Below, piece after piece: positions 17,520 through 25,175 of a stretch of DNA of 64,000 nucleotides. Within the stretch, counting starts at the first letter, position 1. Each line of letters begins with the position of its first letter. Location: the NCBI RefSeq assembly GCF_042686175.1, contig NZ_JBHUOR010000023.1, positions 62,001 to 126,000 of the forward strand. Direction: 5' to 3'. Origin of the DNA: Kurthia populi (lineage in GTDB: Bacteria > Bacillota > Bacilli > Bacillales_A > Planococcaceae). The translations under genes and the position numbers were made by a program. The notes below the pieces were generated by a model that made no database searches, had not been told where the DNA came from, and saw only the letters and a list, made by a program, of their open reading frames with translations.

Positions 17520-18827
17520 GTGGAAAAAATCGTTGTAAAAGGCGGCAATGTTTTGAACGGTACAGTACGAGTAGAGGGCGCTAAAAACGCTGTATTACCA
17601 GTACTTGCTGCAACATTACTGGCATCAGAAGGAAAAAATATAATTAAAAATGTACCAAACTTATCAGACGTATATACAATTGATGAAGTGTTAAAAAGCT
17701 TAAATGCAGAATTATCATACGATCCAGAAACAAACATTGTAAATATCGATGCATCTAACGAAATTAACTCGGAGGCACAATTTGAGTTTGTACGTAAAAT
17801 GCGTGCTTCAATCTTAGTAATGGGTCCACTATTAGCTCGTAACGGTTTTGCTCGTGTAGCAATGCCAGGTGGCTGTGCAATCGGTTCTCGTCCAATCGAC
17901 ATCCACTTAAAAGGTTTCGAATTAATGGGTGCTAAAATTACAATGGGTCACGGTTATGTAGAAGCGACAACAGATGGTCGTCTTAAAGGTGCTAAAATCT
18001 ATATGGACTTCCCATCAGTTGGCGCAACTGAAAACTTAATGACAGCCGCAGCACTTGCAGATGGTACAACAGTTATCGAAAACGCAGCACGCGAACCAGA
18101 AATCGTTGACCTTGCAAACTTTATCAACGAAATGGGTGGTAAAGTTGTTGGTGCAGGTACAGACAAAATCCGTATCGAAGGTGTAGAAACATTACACGGT
18201 ACAACACATAGCATCATTCCAGACCGTATTGAAGCAGGTACTTTCATGGTAGCCGCAGCAATTACTGGTGGCGATGTTATCGTTGAAAATGCAGAAGTTG
18301 AGCACATGACAGCTCTAGTAGCGAAAATGCGCGAAATGGGCGTTGAAATTACAGAACTTGAAGATGGTGGCGTTCGCGTTCGCGCAACACATCCTTTAAA
18401 AGCAACAGATGTAAAAACAATTCCACACCCTGGGTTCCCAACTGATATGCAATCACAAATGATGTCTCTAATGCTAGTTGCTAAAGGTAGCAGCATGGTG
18501 ACTGAAACTGTATTTGAAAATCGTTTCATGCACGTGGAAGAATTCCGTCGTATGAACGCAAATGCGAAAATTGATGGTCGCTCAGTAGTAATCGAAGGTC
18601 CTACACAATTACAAGGCGCAGAAGTTGCAGCAACTGACTTACGTGCAGCCGCAGCACTTATTCTTGCAGGTCTTGTAGCAGAAGGCGTAACACGCGTTTC
18701 TGAACTAAAACATTTAGATCGTGGCTATGTAAACTTCCACGGTAAATTAAAAGCTTTAGGTGCAGATATTGAACGTATCGACACTGAAACAGAAACTACA
18801 GACGAAAAAGAACTTCAAAAAGCTTAA
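17520..18827 (+). CDS. murA: UDP-N-acetylglucosamine 1-carboxyvinyltransferase
   Basis: Transfers enolpyruvate from PEP to UDP-GlcNAc, the first committed step of peptidoglycan synthesis and the fosfomycin target. The 435-residue product starts KIVVKGGNVLNGTVRVEGAKNAVLP, and has the catalytic-Cys loop AMPGGCAIGSRPIDIHLKG near residues 115-133 and the C-terminal DLRAAAALILAGL segment. GTG start after GGAGGGA. In spore formers of this group spoIID usually follows; here a terminator and then mbl follow. Confidence 0.96.
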   Translation: MEKIVVKGGNVLNGTVRVEGAKNAVLPVLAATLLASEGKNIIKNVPNLSDVYTIDEVLKSLNAELSYDPETNIVNIDASNEINSEAQFEFVRKMRASILVMGPLLARNGFARVAMPGGCAIGSRPIDIHLKGFELMGAKITMGHGYVEATTDGRLKGAKIYMDFPSVGATENLMTAAALADGTTVIENAAREPEIVDLANFINEMGGKVVGAGTDKIRIEGVETLHGTTHSIIPDRIEAGTFMVAAAITGGDVIVENAEVEHMTALVAKMREMGVEITELEDGGVRVRATHPLKATDVKTIPHPGFPTDMQSQMMSLMLVAKGSSMVTETVFENRFMHVEEFRRMNANAKIDGRSVVIEGPTQLQGAEVAATDLRAAAALILAGLVAEGVTRVSELKHLDRGYVNFHGKLKALGADIERIDTETETTDEKELQKA

Positions 18828-18874
18828 TCACGCTATTATTTATTTTAAATTTTAACTAAAGCTAAGAAGTGTCT

Positions 18875-18908
18875 AGAGAGGTTGGCCGTTGCCAATCTCT
18901 CTTTTTTA
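18875..18908 (+). terminator. Intrinsic terminator after murA
   Basis: AGAGAGGTTGGC-CGTT-GCCAATCTCTCT (one G-T pair) followed by six T. The remaining gap to mbl (18909-19131) is AT-rich and has no gene; a TGATACACT extended -10-like element occurs near 19047-19055. Confidence 0.88.
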
Positions 18909-19131
18909 TATCTTAAGCCTTACATAGAGTAGATAACTATTATTTAATATTGATATATTAGGACTAATTTCGTTGTGATAACTAACGTTTTGCGTATGAA
19001 AGCCTTATAAATTTCACTAAATATACTCTATATTCGTCTTTAATACCTATGATACACTAGTGTGAGTTACGTATGGAATCCAATGAATGTTTTGACGAAA
19101 TATAGATTATTTACGACATGAAAGGGGAAAC

Positions 19132-20151
19132 ATGAGGATGTTTTCAAATGATATCGGTATCGATTTAGGAACGGCGAACGTATTAGTGTATGTTAAAGGA
19201 CAGGGTGTTGTATTAAATGAGCCTTCAGTCGTAGCGCTAGATCAAAAAACAAAGAAAGTATTAGCTGTTGGTGAAGAAGCGAGACGAATGGTTGGCCGTA
19301 CGCCAGGTAATATTATAGCAATTCGCCCTCTACAAGACGGAGTTATTGCAGATTTTGATACGACAGAGGCGATGCTGACGCATTTTATTCGCTCACTGAA
19401 TTTAGGTGGACGCTGGTCAAAAAAACCCCGTATTTTAATTTGCTGCCCAACAAATGTGACGCAAGTTGAGCAAAAAGCGATTCGTGATGTGGCACAACAT
19501 GCAGGTGGTGCAATGGTTTTCTTAGAAGAGGAGCCTAAGGTAGCTGCGGTTGGCGCTGGGATGGATATTTTTCAGCCATACGGCAATATGGTCATCGATA
19601 TTGGTGGCGGTACATCGGATATTGCGGTGTTATCGTTAGGTGGCGTTGTGACATCACAGTCCTTAAAAATTGCCGGCAATACATTTGATGCCGATATTGC
19701 AGAGTACGTTAAAAAACAGTATAAATTATTGATTGGTGAACATACGGCAGAGCGTATTAAAATAGAGGTTGGGACCGCTGTGAAAGGTCTTCGCAGCGAA
19801 GTGACAGACATTCGTGGACGAGATATGATGAATGGCTTACCACGTACGGTGCAAATTTCTTCAGATGAAATTTTTGACGCACTGTGCGATTCGATTCGAC
19901 ATATCGTACAAGGCGCAAAAAATGTACTCGAAAAAACACCACCAGAGCTATCAGCGGATATTATTGACCGCGGCATTATGCTCACAGGTGGTGGTGCCTT
20001 ACTTCATGGCTTAGACCAACTATTAACTGACGAATTATTCGTACCGGTATTTGTGGCGGATAATGCCATGAGCTGTGTAGCGGATGGCACCGGTATTTTA
20101 TTAGAAAATATGGACCGTATTTCAAAAACGAAAAAAACGATTGAGGCTTAA
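19132..20151 (+). CDS. mbl: MreB-family actin homologue Mbl
   Basis: Membrane-associated actin-like protein that guides lateral wall synthesis. The 339-residue product has the phosphate-1 loop DIGIDLGTANVLVYVKG, the LICCPTNVTQVEQKAI segment, the phosphate-2 loop DIGGGTSDIAV, and the adenosine motif GIMLTGGGALLHGLDQLL. Overall similarity and the following flhO-flhP pair identify it as the Mbl paralogue. Two possible ATG starts (19132 and 19138) share the AAAGGGG binding site; MFSNDIGIDLG from the second would match relatives better. Confidence 0.92.
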   Translation: MRMFSNDIGIDLGTANVLVYVKGQGVVLNEPSVVALDQKTKKVLAVGEEARRMVGRTPGNIIAIRPLQDGVIADFDTTEAMLTHFIRSLNLGGRWSKKPRILICCPTNVTQVEQKAIRDVAQHAGGAMVFLEEEPKVAAVGAGMDIFQPYGNMVIDIGGGTSDIAVLSLGGVVTSQSLKIAGNTFDADIAEYVKKQYKLLIGEHTAERIKIEVGTAVKGLRSEVTDIRGRDMMNGLPRTVQISSDEIFDALCDSIRHIVQGAKNVLEKTPPELSADIIDRGIMLTGGGALLHGLDQLLTDELFVPVFVADNAMSCVADGTGILLENMDRISKTKKTIEA

Positions 20152-20167
20152 CGAGGAGGTATAAACG

Positions 20168-21004
20168 ATGTTTAAAGGGTTTTACACAGCTACAACAGGG
20201 ATGATTGCACAGCAGCGCCGTACAGAAATGCTCTCAAATAATATTGCAAATGCATCAACGCCAGGCTATAAGGCGGATCAATCGACGGTGCGCGCATTTC
20301 CGAATATGCTGCTGTCAGCAATTGAGAAAAACGGAAAGGCCAATTTACAAAATGGTTTTAATCCTATGTCCGTCCAGCAAATCGGTACACTCGGAACGGG
20401 TGTCTATATGCAGGAAACGATTCCGGATTATACACAGGGGCAATTAGTGCAAACGGATTTAAAATCAGATGTCGCATTAGTTGATGAATATTTACCAGTT
20501 CGAGGCGATGGAAGCCGCACAGGTGGGCTATATTTCCGTCTACAAACAGATGGCCAGGAAGCGTATACTAGAAATGGGAACTTTACTGTTGATAGCCAAG
20601 GCTCGCTCGTAACATCGGGCGGTAACTATGTGTTATCAACAACAGGAGAGCCGATTCGAGTGACATCAGATGATTATACAATCACAGAGGATGGTCGCGT
20701 ACTCGAAAATAATGAACTTATTGCGCAAATTGACGTCGCATATGTAGAAGACCCGGATAGGTTAATAAAACAAGATAATGGGTTATACTATACAGAGGAT
20801 GGCAATGAATTAACATCAGCGTATGATGATAATGATATTGCGTTTTCTATGCGACAAGGCTATATTGAGCAATCAAATGTTGATGCAGGCTCGACAATGA
20901 CCGAAATGATGTCCGCTTATCGCTCATTTGAAGCGAATCAAAAAATGCTACAAGCTTATGACCGCAGTATGGATAAGGCGGTTAATGAGATTGGGAAAGT
21001 ATAG
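20168..21004 (+). CDS. flhO: Flagellar hook-basal body (FlgG-like) protein FlhO
   Basis: Rod/hook-family protein of 278 residues. The N-terminal rod signature MLSNNIANASTPGYKAD and the C-terminal YIEQSNVDAGSTMTEMMSAYRSFEANQKMLQAYD helix identify the family. In B. subtilis FlhO and FlhP are the distal and proximal rod proteins. It lies 16 bases after mbl and 13 bases before flhP, so the three genes are likely co-transcribed. Secreted through the flagellar export system; no Sec signal peptide. Confidence 0.92.
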   Translation: MFKGFYTATTGMIAQQRRTEMLSNNIANASTPGYKADQSTVRAFPNMLLSAIEKNGKANLQNGFNPMSVQQIGTLGTGVYMQETIPDYTQGQLVQTDLKSDVALVDEYLPVRGDGSRTGGLYFRLQTDGQEAYTRNGNFTVDSQGSLVTSGGNYVLSTTGEPIRVTSDDYTITEDGRVLENNELIAQIDVAYVEDPDRLIKQDNGLYYTEDGNELTSAYDDNDIAFSMRQGYIEQSNVDAGSTMTEMMSAYRSFEANQKMLQAYDRSMDKAVNEIGKV

Positions 21005-21017
21005 GGGGCAGAAATAA

Positions 21018-21863
21018 ATGGTTAATCGTACGATGCTGTCAGCAGCGAATACAATGTCGCAATTACAATCGAAAATTGATATTATTGGGAATAACTTGGC
21101 GAATACAGATACGTCAGGGTATAAGTCTAAGAATGCTACATTTGGTGAGCTATTATATCAACAATTTAACAATGACAAGGCAGACGAAGCACCTCGTCAG
21201 ACAGCTTTAGGCATTCGTATGGGCGTTGGCGCGCAAATTGCGCAAACACAGCTTGTAACGAAGCAAGGGAGCTTAAAAACGACAGATCGCTACTTGGATT
21301 TTGCCTTTACCGATGAAAATCTTTTCTTCAATGTGCAAATGAATAATCACCAGCTAGATGGCGAGCCAGCACAAATTGTTTGGACAAGACAAGGGGACTT
21401 CCAATTGTCTGCAAATGACGATGGCACGTCAAATTTAGTCGATGAAAGTGGTAACGATGTGCTCGATGCAGATGGCGAGCCGATTCAATTTAAAGGTGAT
21501 TTAAAGGACATTCGCATGGACAATAACGGTGTCATGCAAGTGGCGTATACAGATGGCTCAACAGAGCGTATTGCATTTAGTGTCACAAAAGTGAACCGTC
21601 CAGAAATCTTATCGCATTTATCAGGCACGTATTTTACACTTCCTGAAAATGCTGGCGACCTAGACGTTGATGGAGCGATGGAACAATTAGTTGGTAATAA
21701 TCGAAATCAAATTGCGCTTGAAAATGGTGTGATTGAATCGTCAAATGTTGATACATCGAAGGAAATGAGTGACTTGATTCAAACACAGCGCTCATATCAA
21801 TTTAATGCTCGTACCGTTTCGATGGCGGACCAAATGATGGGACTTGTAAATAGCATTCGATAA
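21018..21863 (+). CDS. flhP: Flagellar hook-basal body (FlgF/FlgG-like) protein FlhP
   Basis: Paralogue of FlhO, 281 residues, with IIGNNLANTDTSGYKSKNATF at the N-terminus and VIESSNVDTSKEMSDLIQTQRSYQFNARTVSMADQMM at the C-terminus. Together with FlhO it forms the rod that links the basal body to the hook. Followed 21 bases later by the EpuA-type gene. Confidence 0.92.
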   Translation: MVNRTMLSAANTMSQLQSKIDIIGNNLANTDTSGYKSKNATFGELLYQQFNNDKADEAPRQTALGIRMGVGAQIAQTQLVTKQGSLKTTDRYLDFAFTDENLFFNVQMNNHQLDGEPAQIVWTRQGDFQLSANDDGTSNLVDESGNDVLDADGEPIQFKGDLKDIRMDNNGVMQVAYTDGSTERIAFSVTKVNRPEILSHLSGTYFTLPENAGDLDVDGAMEQLVGNNRNQIALENGVIESSNVDTSKEMSDLIQTQRSYQFNARTVSMADQMMGLVNSIR

Positions 21864-21884
21864 CAGAATGAAGGAGTTATTTGA

Positions 21885-22181
21885 ATGACAGAGGAAACAA
21901 AACAAACGCGTATGCAAAAGCGTCAGGATCGTAAAGTGAAGAAAGAAAAACGCGTACAAGAGGAGCTACCACAAGATGTGCTAACAGAGCAACCCGTCGT
22001 ATCGATTGGATTTGCTTCATGGATTACACGAATTTTAATCGTTGTTGTATTATTTTTAGTCGTGGCGCTAGTAGGCTCAATGATTGGCTATGGTGTGATT
22101 GGTGATGGTAATCCATTACAAGTATTAACCCCTGGAACATGGACGCACATCTTTGACATCATGAATGGTAAAATGGATTAA
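21885..22181 (+). CDS. EpuA-family small membrane protein
   Basis: 98 residues: a very basic N-terminal half (KQTRMQKRQDRKVKKEKR), one membrane helix (about 50-70) and a conserved tail with GYGVIGDGNPLQVLTPGTWTHIFDIM, the EpuA (PF11772) signature. Homologues are often mislabelled RNA polymerase beta subunit; the sequence has no polymerase domain. Function unknown. It lies between flhP and fabZ in a likely operon. Confidence 0.8.
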   Translation: MTEETKQTRMQKRQDRKVKKEKRVQEELPQDVLTEQPVVSIGFASWITRILIVVVLFLVVALVGSMIGYGVIGDGNPLQVLTPGTWTHIFDIMNGKMD

Positions 22182-22234
22182 TTATGGTATACTATTAGTA
22201 TCAGGTAATAAATTACTGGGAGGTACTAATTTTT

Positions 22235-22669
22235 ATGTTAAATGCATCAGAAATTCAAGCAATTTTACCGCACCGCTATCCGTTTTTACTCGTTGATCGT
22301 ATTACGGAAATGGAAGAAGGGGTACGCGCTGTTGGTTTAAAAAATGTCTCGGTTAATGAACCATTTTTCCAAGGGCATTTCCCTGGATATCCAGTAATGC
22401 CGGGTGTATTAATCGTTGAGGCACTTGCACAAGTTGGTGGCGTTGCGCTACTTTCTAAAGATGAATTCAAAGGGCATTTAGCCTTTTTAACAGGAATTGA
22501 TAATGCGCGTTTTAAACGCCAAGTAACTCCTGGCGATCAATTAAAAATGGAAGTTGAATTCACAAGACTACGTCGTCAAATGGGCAAAGGACATGCTACT
22601 GCGACAGTTGATGGTGAGCTTGTTTGTGAATGTGATATTTTATTTGCAATTGGACCGAAAGCAGAATAA
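22235..22669 (+). CDS. fabZ: 3-hydroxyacyl-[acyl-carrier-protein] dehydratase
   Basis: Hot-dog fold dehydratase of type II fatty acid synthesis, 144 residues. The catalytic His is in FFQGHFPGYPVMPGVLIVEALAQ and the Glu follows on the central helix; the ILPHRYPFLLVDRI start is typical. The ribosome binding site GGGAGGT precedes the ATG. Possible -10 sequences TATGGTATACTATT lie near 22184-22197, so it may also have its own promoter. Confidence 0.96.
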   Translation: MLNASEIQAILPHRYPFLLVDRITEMEEGVRAVGLKNVSVNEPFFQGHFPGYPVMPGVLIVEALAQVGGVALLSKDEFKGHLAFLTGIDNARFKRQVTPGDQLKMEVEFTRLRRQMGKGHATATVDGELVCECDILFAIGPKAE

Positions 22670-22706
22670 AAAAAGAAGGCTTCCAAAAGGAGGCCTTCTT
22701 TTTTTA
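22668..22706. terminator. Bidirectional terminator between fabZ and ywpF
   Basis: AGAAGGC / GCCTTCT stem with additional TTCC/GGA pairing, flanked by A-run on the left and T-run on the right, so it can stop both converging transcripts. Confidence 0.88.
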
Positions 22707-23141
22707 AGCTTTTATGCGCGGGCGACGTTTCATATCATGTTGGAATTGTGTCAGTAATTCCTCGCCAGTGAGCCCGGTACTAATTAAGTGCGCCAATAAT
22801 AGCTCGGCGTATTGCTGACGATTTTGCGTTTTCAATGTGCCTTTAAATAAAATCGATAAACGGCCATCACTCGTATGTTCGAGTTGCTGTACGAGCACGC
22901 GGAATGCAGCGGGCTCGTTGTCTGGATACGAAATAACAGCGCGTGCCTCTAAAATCGTATCCGTACCAATGTACGCTTTGAAATCATCCTCATAGCTTGC
23001 ATCTACGAGGATTTCGAGCACCCATGATTGGTGGCTACTTTCTTGGTTAATAATAATACCATCTTCAAGCGGGTATTTTTTAAAGCTATCGTTTTGAAAC
23101 ACTTCAAAGGACATCAATTTAAACGTTTTCACATGATTCAT
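22704..23141 (-). CDS. ywpF: YwpF-like protein
   Basis: 145-residue cytoplasmic protein matching the YwpF family (function unknown) in its MKTFKLMSFEV-type start (here KTFKLMSFEVFQNDS) and in its position between fabZ and ssbB, as in B. subtilis. The pattern is mostly beta strand with a C-terminal helix. It reads opposite to its neighbours and shares the terminator with fabZ. GAAAGG lies about 7 bases before the ATG. Confidence 0.75.
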   Translation of the reverse strand: MNHVKTFKLMSFEVFQNDSFKKYPLEDGIIINQESSHQSWVLEILVDASYEDDFKAYIGTDTILEARAVISYPDNEPAAFRVLVQQLEHTSDGRLSILFKGTLKTQNRQQYAELLLAHLISTGLTGEELLTQFQHDMKRRPRIKA

Positions 23142-23326
23142 CGCCTTTCGTTATAAAGAGTCGTATTAAAAGTATACCATATGCGATATTTGAGAAAACA
23201 GCCGGTGCAAAGAGAGAAAAGTGCGCATCGCTTTGAAATCATCTGCAAAATGATGTGATTTTTCATTTATGACGATTCGAGCTTTAAAGGCCTCTATCGT
23301 ATAGTAAGCGCATGGAGGTGATTCAA

Positions 23327-23731
23327 CTGAATCAAGTTGCTTGTGTTGGACGAATTACAAAGGATTTAGATGTACGCTATGTTGGTGATAAACAGCAGGC
23401 AGTCGCACGCTTTTCAATCGCTGTATCTCGTAATTTTAAAAATAAACAGGGAGTGATTGAGGCTGACTTTTTATCATGTAATGTATGGGGGAAAGATGCT
23501 GAAAATATGCAGAAATATTGTGGCAAGGGGTCCCTCGTTAGTGTGATAGGCCGCCTGCAAAGTAACTCATACACGAATAAACAAAATGAACGCGTCTACA
23601 CGACGGAGATTGTCGTTTCAGATGTACGCTTTTTATCATCAAAGAAGAAAATCACAGATGGAAATTCACCGATGCTACCTGATGCTGAGCTGCTATCGCA
23701 TTTTACGACACCAGAAAATTTACCCGTTTGA
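23327..23731 (+). CDS. ssbB: Single-stranded DNA-binding protein SsbB, CTG start
   Basis: OB-fold protein of about 134 residues: NQVACVGRITKDLDVRYVG at the N-terminus, FSIAVSRNF, DFLSCNVWGKDAENMQKYCGKGSLVSVIGRLQSNSY, typical of the short SSB paralogue used in competence. The product starts naturally at the CTG at 23327: the 9-base GGAGGTGAT (23314-23322), a perfect anti-16S match, ends four bases before it. The in-frame ATG at 23312 (if used, 139 residues) overlaps that site and has no binding site of its own. The C-terminus ENLPV resembles the SSB acidic tip. The stop codon overlaps the end of the TnpB element. Confidence 0.85.
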   Translation: MNQVACVGRITKDLDVRYVGDKQQAVARFSIAVSRNFKNKQGVIEADFLSCNVWGKDAENMQKYCGKGSLVSVIGRLQSNSYTNKQNERVYTTEIVVSDVRFLSSKKKITDGNSPMLPDAELLSHFTTPENLPV

Positions 23732-23870
23732 ACTACCCCCACTTAGCGTTTTCACGATCTCGCTTGAAGTGGGGGATTCCTACGAACAGTGCATGCTTGT
23801 TCCTCTTTGCTCGAAACAGCGGCTTCACTTCTATTAGTAGGCTAGCCCCGTAGTCCCTACGGTTGGGTTG
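23728..23870 (-). ncRNA. Putative omega RNA (reRNA) of TnpB
   Basis: In IS200/IS605 elements the region from the 3' end of tnpB to the right end is processed into the guide RNA that TnpB uses. Here that region includes the strong stem-loop at 23736-23775 (CCCCCACTT/AAGTGGGGG plus AGCG/CGCT). The guide would begin just outside the element, at about 23727 downwards, and so be complementary to the end of ssbB. The 5' limit is not visible. Confidence 0.55.
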
Positions 23871-25002
23871 CTTCAAAAAGGCGTAATCCTTCTGCTAAAA
23901 TGTTGCGACTTGCATTGATGTCGCGGTCGAGTGTCGTGTGACATGATGAACAAGTCCATTCGCGGATTTCTAAGGCTTTCTTGCCATCATGATGCCCACA
24001 TACATGGCATAGTTGGCTTGATGGGAAGAAGCGATTGGTTTTCACGATTGTTCGGCCATACCACTTCGCTTTGTACATCAGTTTTTGCACAAACGAAGAC
24101 CAGGATACGTCACTAATCGCTTTTGCTAGTTTATGATTTTTCAGCATGCCTTTGGTGTTCAAATCTTCGATACAAATGACATCGTACTGACGAATGAATG
24201 CCGTCGTCAACTTGTGTAAGAAGTCCTCTCGCTGAAACGCCACTTTTTCACGCAAACGCGCCACTTTACGGCGTTGTTTTTGGTAGTTCATGCAGTCTCG
24301 TAAAACCTGGTTGTCTTTTTTCGCTTGTTCGTAACGGCGTGAAAGTTTTCGTTGCTCACGTTTTAACTTTTGTTCCATCTTAGCCGTAAAGCGTTGGTTA
24401 TCCACTTTACGCGCATCCGAAAGAATCGCGAAATCGGTAATGCCTAAATCAATGCCAATTGCTTGATGTGTTTTTGGCAGGGGGTGAAATTCGGGGACCT
24501 CGCACGTAATGGACACCGAGAAACGACCACTCGCGTGATAATGAATCGTTGCGCGCATAATCCGTCCTTCGAGCGCGCGTGTTTGTTTGAATTTCACGAG
24601 TCCTAGTTTGGGTAACTTGATTTTGTTACCGACAATCGCGATATTATGATTCGTATTTTTAGTCGTATAGCTTTGCACGGCGTTTTTCTTGCTTTTGAAA
24701 CGCGGATAGTTGTTTTGTTTCTTGAAAAAACGCCCAAATGCATCCACAAGCTGTTCACAGGAGGTTTGTAGGGCCACACTATCTACGTTGCGCAACCAGG
24801 CTGTGTCGTCCTGTTTTTTCAGTTTTGTCAGCAGTTTAGACATACTGGAGCGATTTAAGCCTTTTCCTTCTTCTTTGTATGTTGTATTCCATAATGAAAG
24901 AAAATGGTTATAGACAAAACGACAATGACCGTGCGTTTGATGAATCAACGCTTGTTGGTCTTTGTTCGGATAGAGACGAAATGGGTATGCTTTGTAGATC
25001 AT
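23857..25002 (-). CDS. tnpB: RNA-guided endonuclease TnpB
   Basis: TnpB is an RNA-guided DNA nuclease and the ancestor of Cas12. The 381 residues from the chosen ATG show the N-terminal helix-turn-helix (YPFRLYPNKDQ), the split RuvC domain with Asp185 (GIDLGITDF), Glu279 (CIEDLN) and Asp361 (DRDINASRN), and a zinc ribbon with Cys332, Cys335, Cys351 and Cys354. All catalytic residues are present, so it is probably active. The ATG follows AAGGAGGTG; a GTG 9 bases upstream is part of that site. Length is normal. Confidence 0.93.
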   Translation of the reverse strand: MIYKAYPFRLYPNKDQQALIHQTHGHCRFVYNHFLSLWNTTYKEEGKGLNRSSMSKLLTKLKKQDDTAWLRNVDSVALQTSCEQLVDAFGRFFKKQNNYPRFKSKKNAVQSYTTKNTNHNIAIVGNKIKLPKLGLVKFKQTRALEGRIMRATIHYHASGRFSVSITCEVPEFHPLPKTHQAIGIDLGITDFAILSDARKVDNQRFTAKMEQKLKREQRKLSRRYEQAKKDNQVLRDCMNYQKQRRKVARLREKVAFQREDFLHKLTTAFIRQYDVICIEDLNTKGMLKNHKLAKAISDVSWSSFVQKLMYKAKWYGRTIVKTNRFFPSSQLCHVCGHHDGKKALEIREWTCSSCHTTLDRDINASRNILAEGLRLFEATQP

Positions 25003-25132
25003 GGCGAACACCTCCTTGTTTGCCTTCTAGTTTAACACAAACAAACGTTCTATTTCTACTTTTAAGCACCGCATTCATCACCCACCTACTCGCTCCACGC
25101 GTTGAGGAGGGTGTCTTCTGCGAAAAAATGAT

Positions 25133-25163
25133 AAAAAAAGGCTCCCTGTATTCGTAGGGAGCC
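25133..25163 (-). terminator. Terminator of the ywqB-ywqA operon
   Basis: On the minus strand GGCTCCCT...AGGGAGCC followed by a run of seven T. It lies 13 bases past the ywqA stop. Confidence 0.9.
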
Positions 25164-25175
25164 TTGCGTCATTCA

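Larger units (their letters stand above)
23728..25130 (-). mobile_element. IS200/IS605-group element, TnpB-only (IS1341 type)
   Basis: Contains one gene, tnpB, and no TnpA transposase, as in IS1341-type elements. The right end, read on the minus strand, has the long hairpin CCCCCACTT...AAGTGGGGG and finishes in TAGTTCAA, close to the TCAA cleavage ends known in this group. The left end lies between tnpB and the ywqA terminator, perhaps at the TTTAT near 25130; its boundary is a guess. No terminal inverted repeats or target duplication, as expected. It sits between two converging host genes and disrupts neither. Confidence 0.75.

Noticed and set aside
17999..18529. 176-residue minus-strand frame inside murA
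   Set aside because: Complete overlap with a well-identified gene; composition is that of an antisense shadow.
21885..22181. RNA polymerase beta subunit
   Set aside because: Homologues often carry this label, but the 98-residue protein is a one-helix membrane peptide of the EpuA type.
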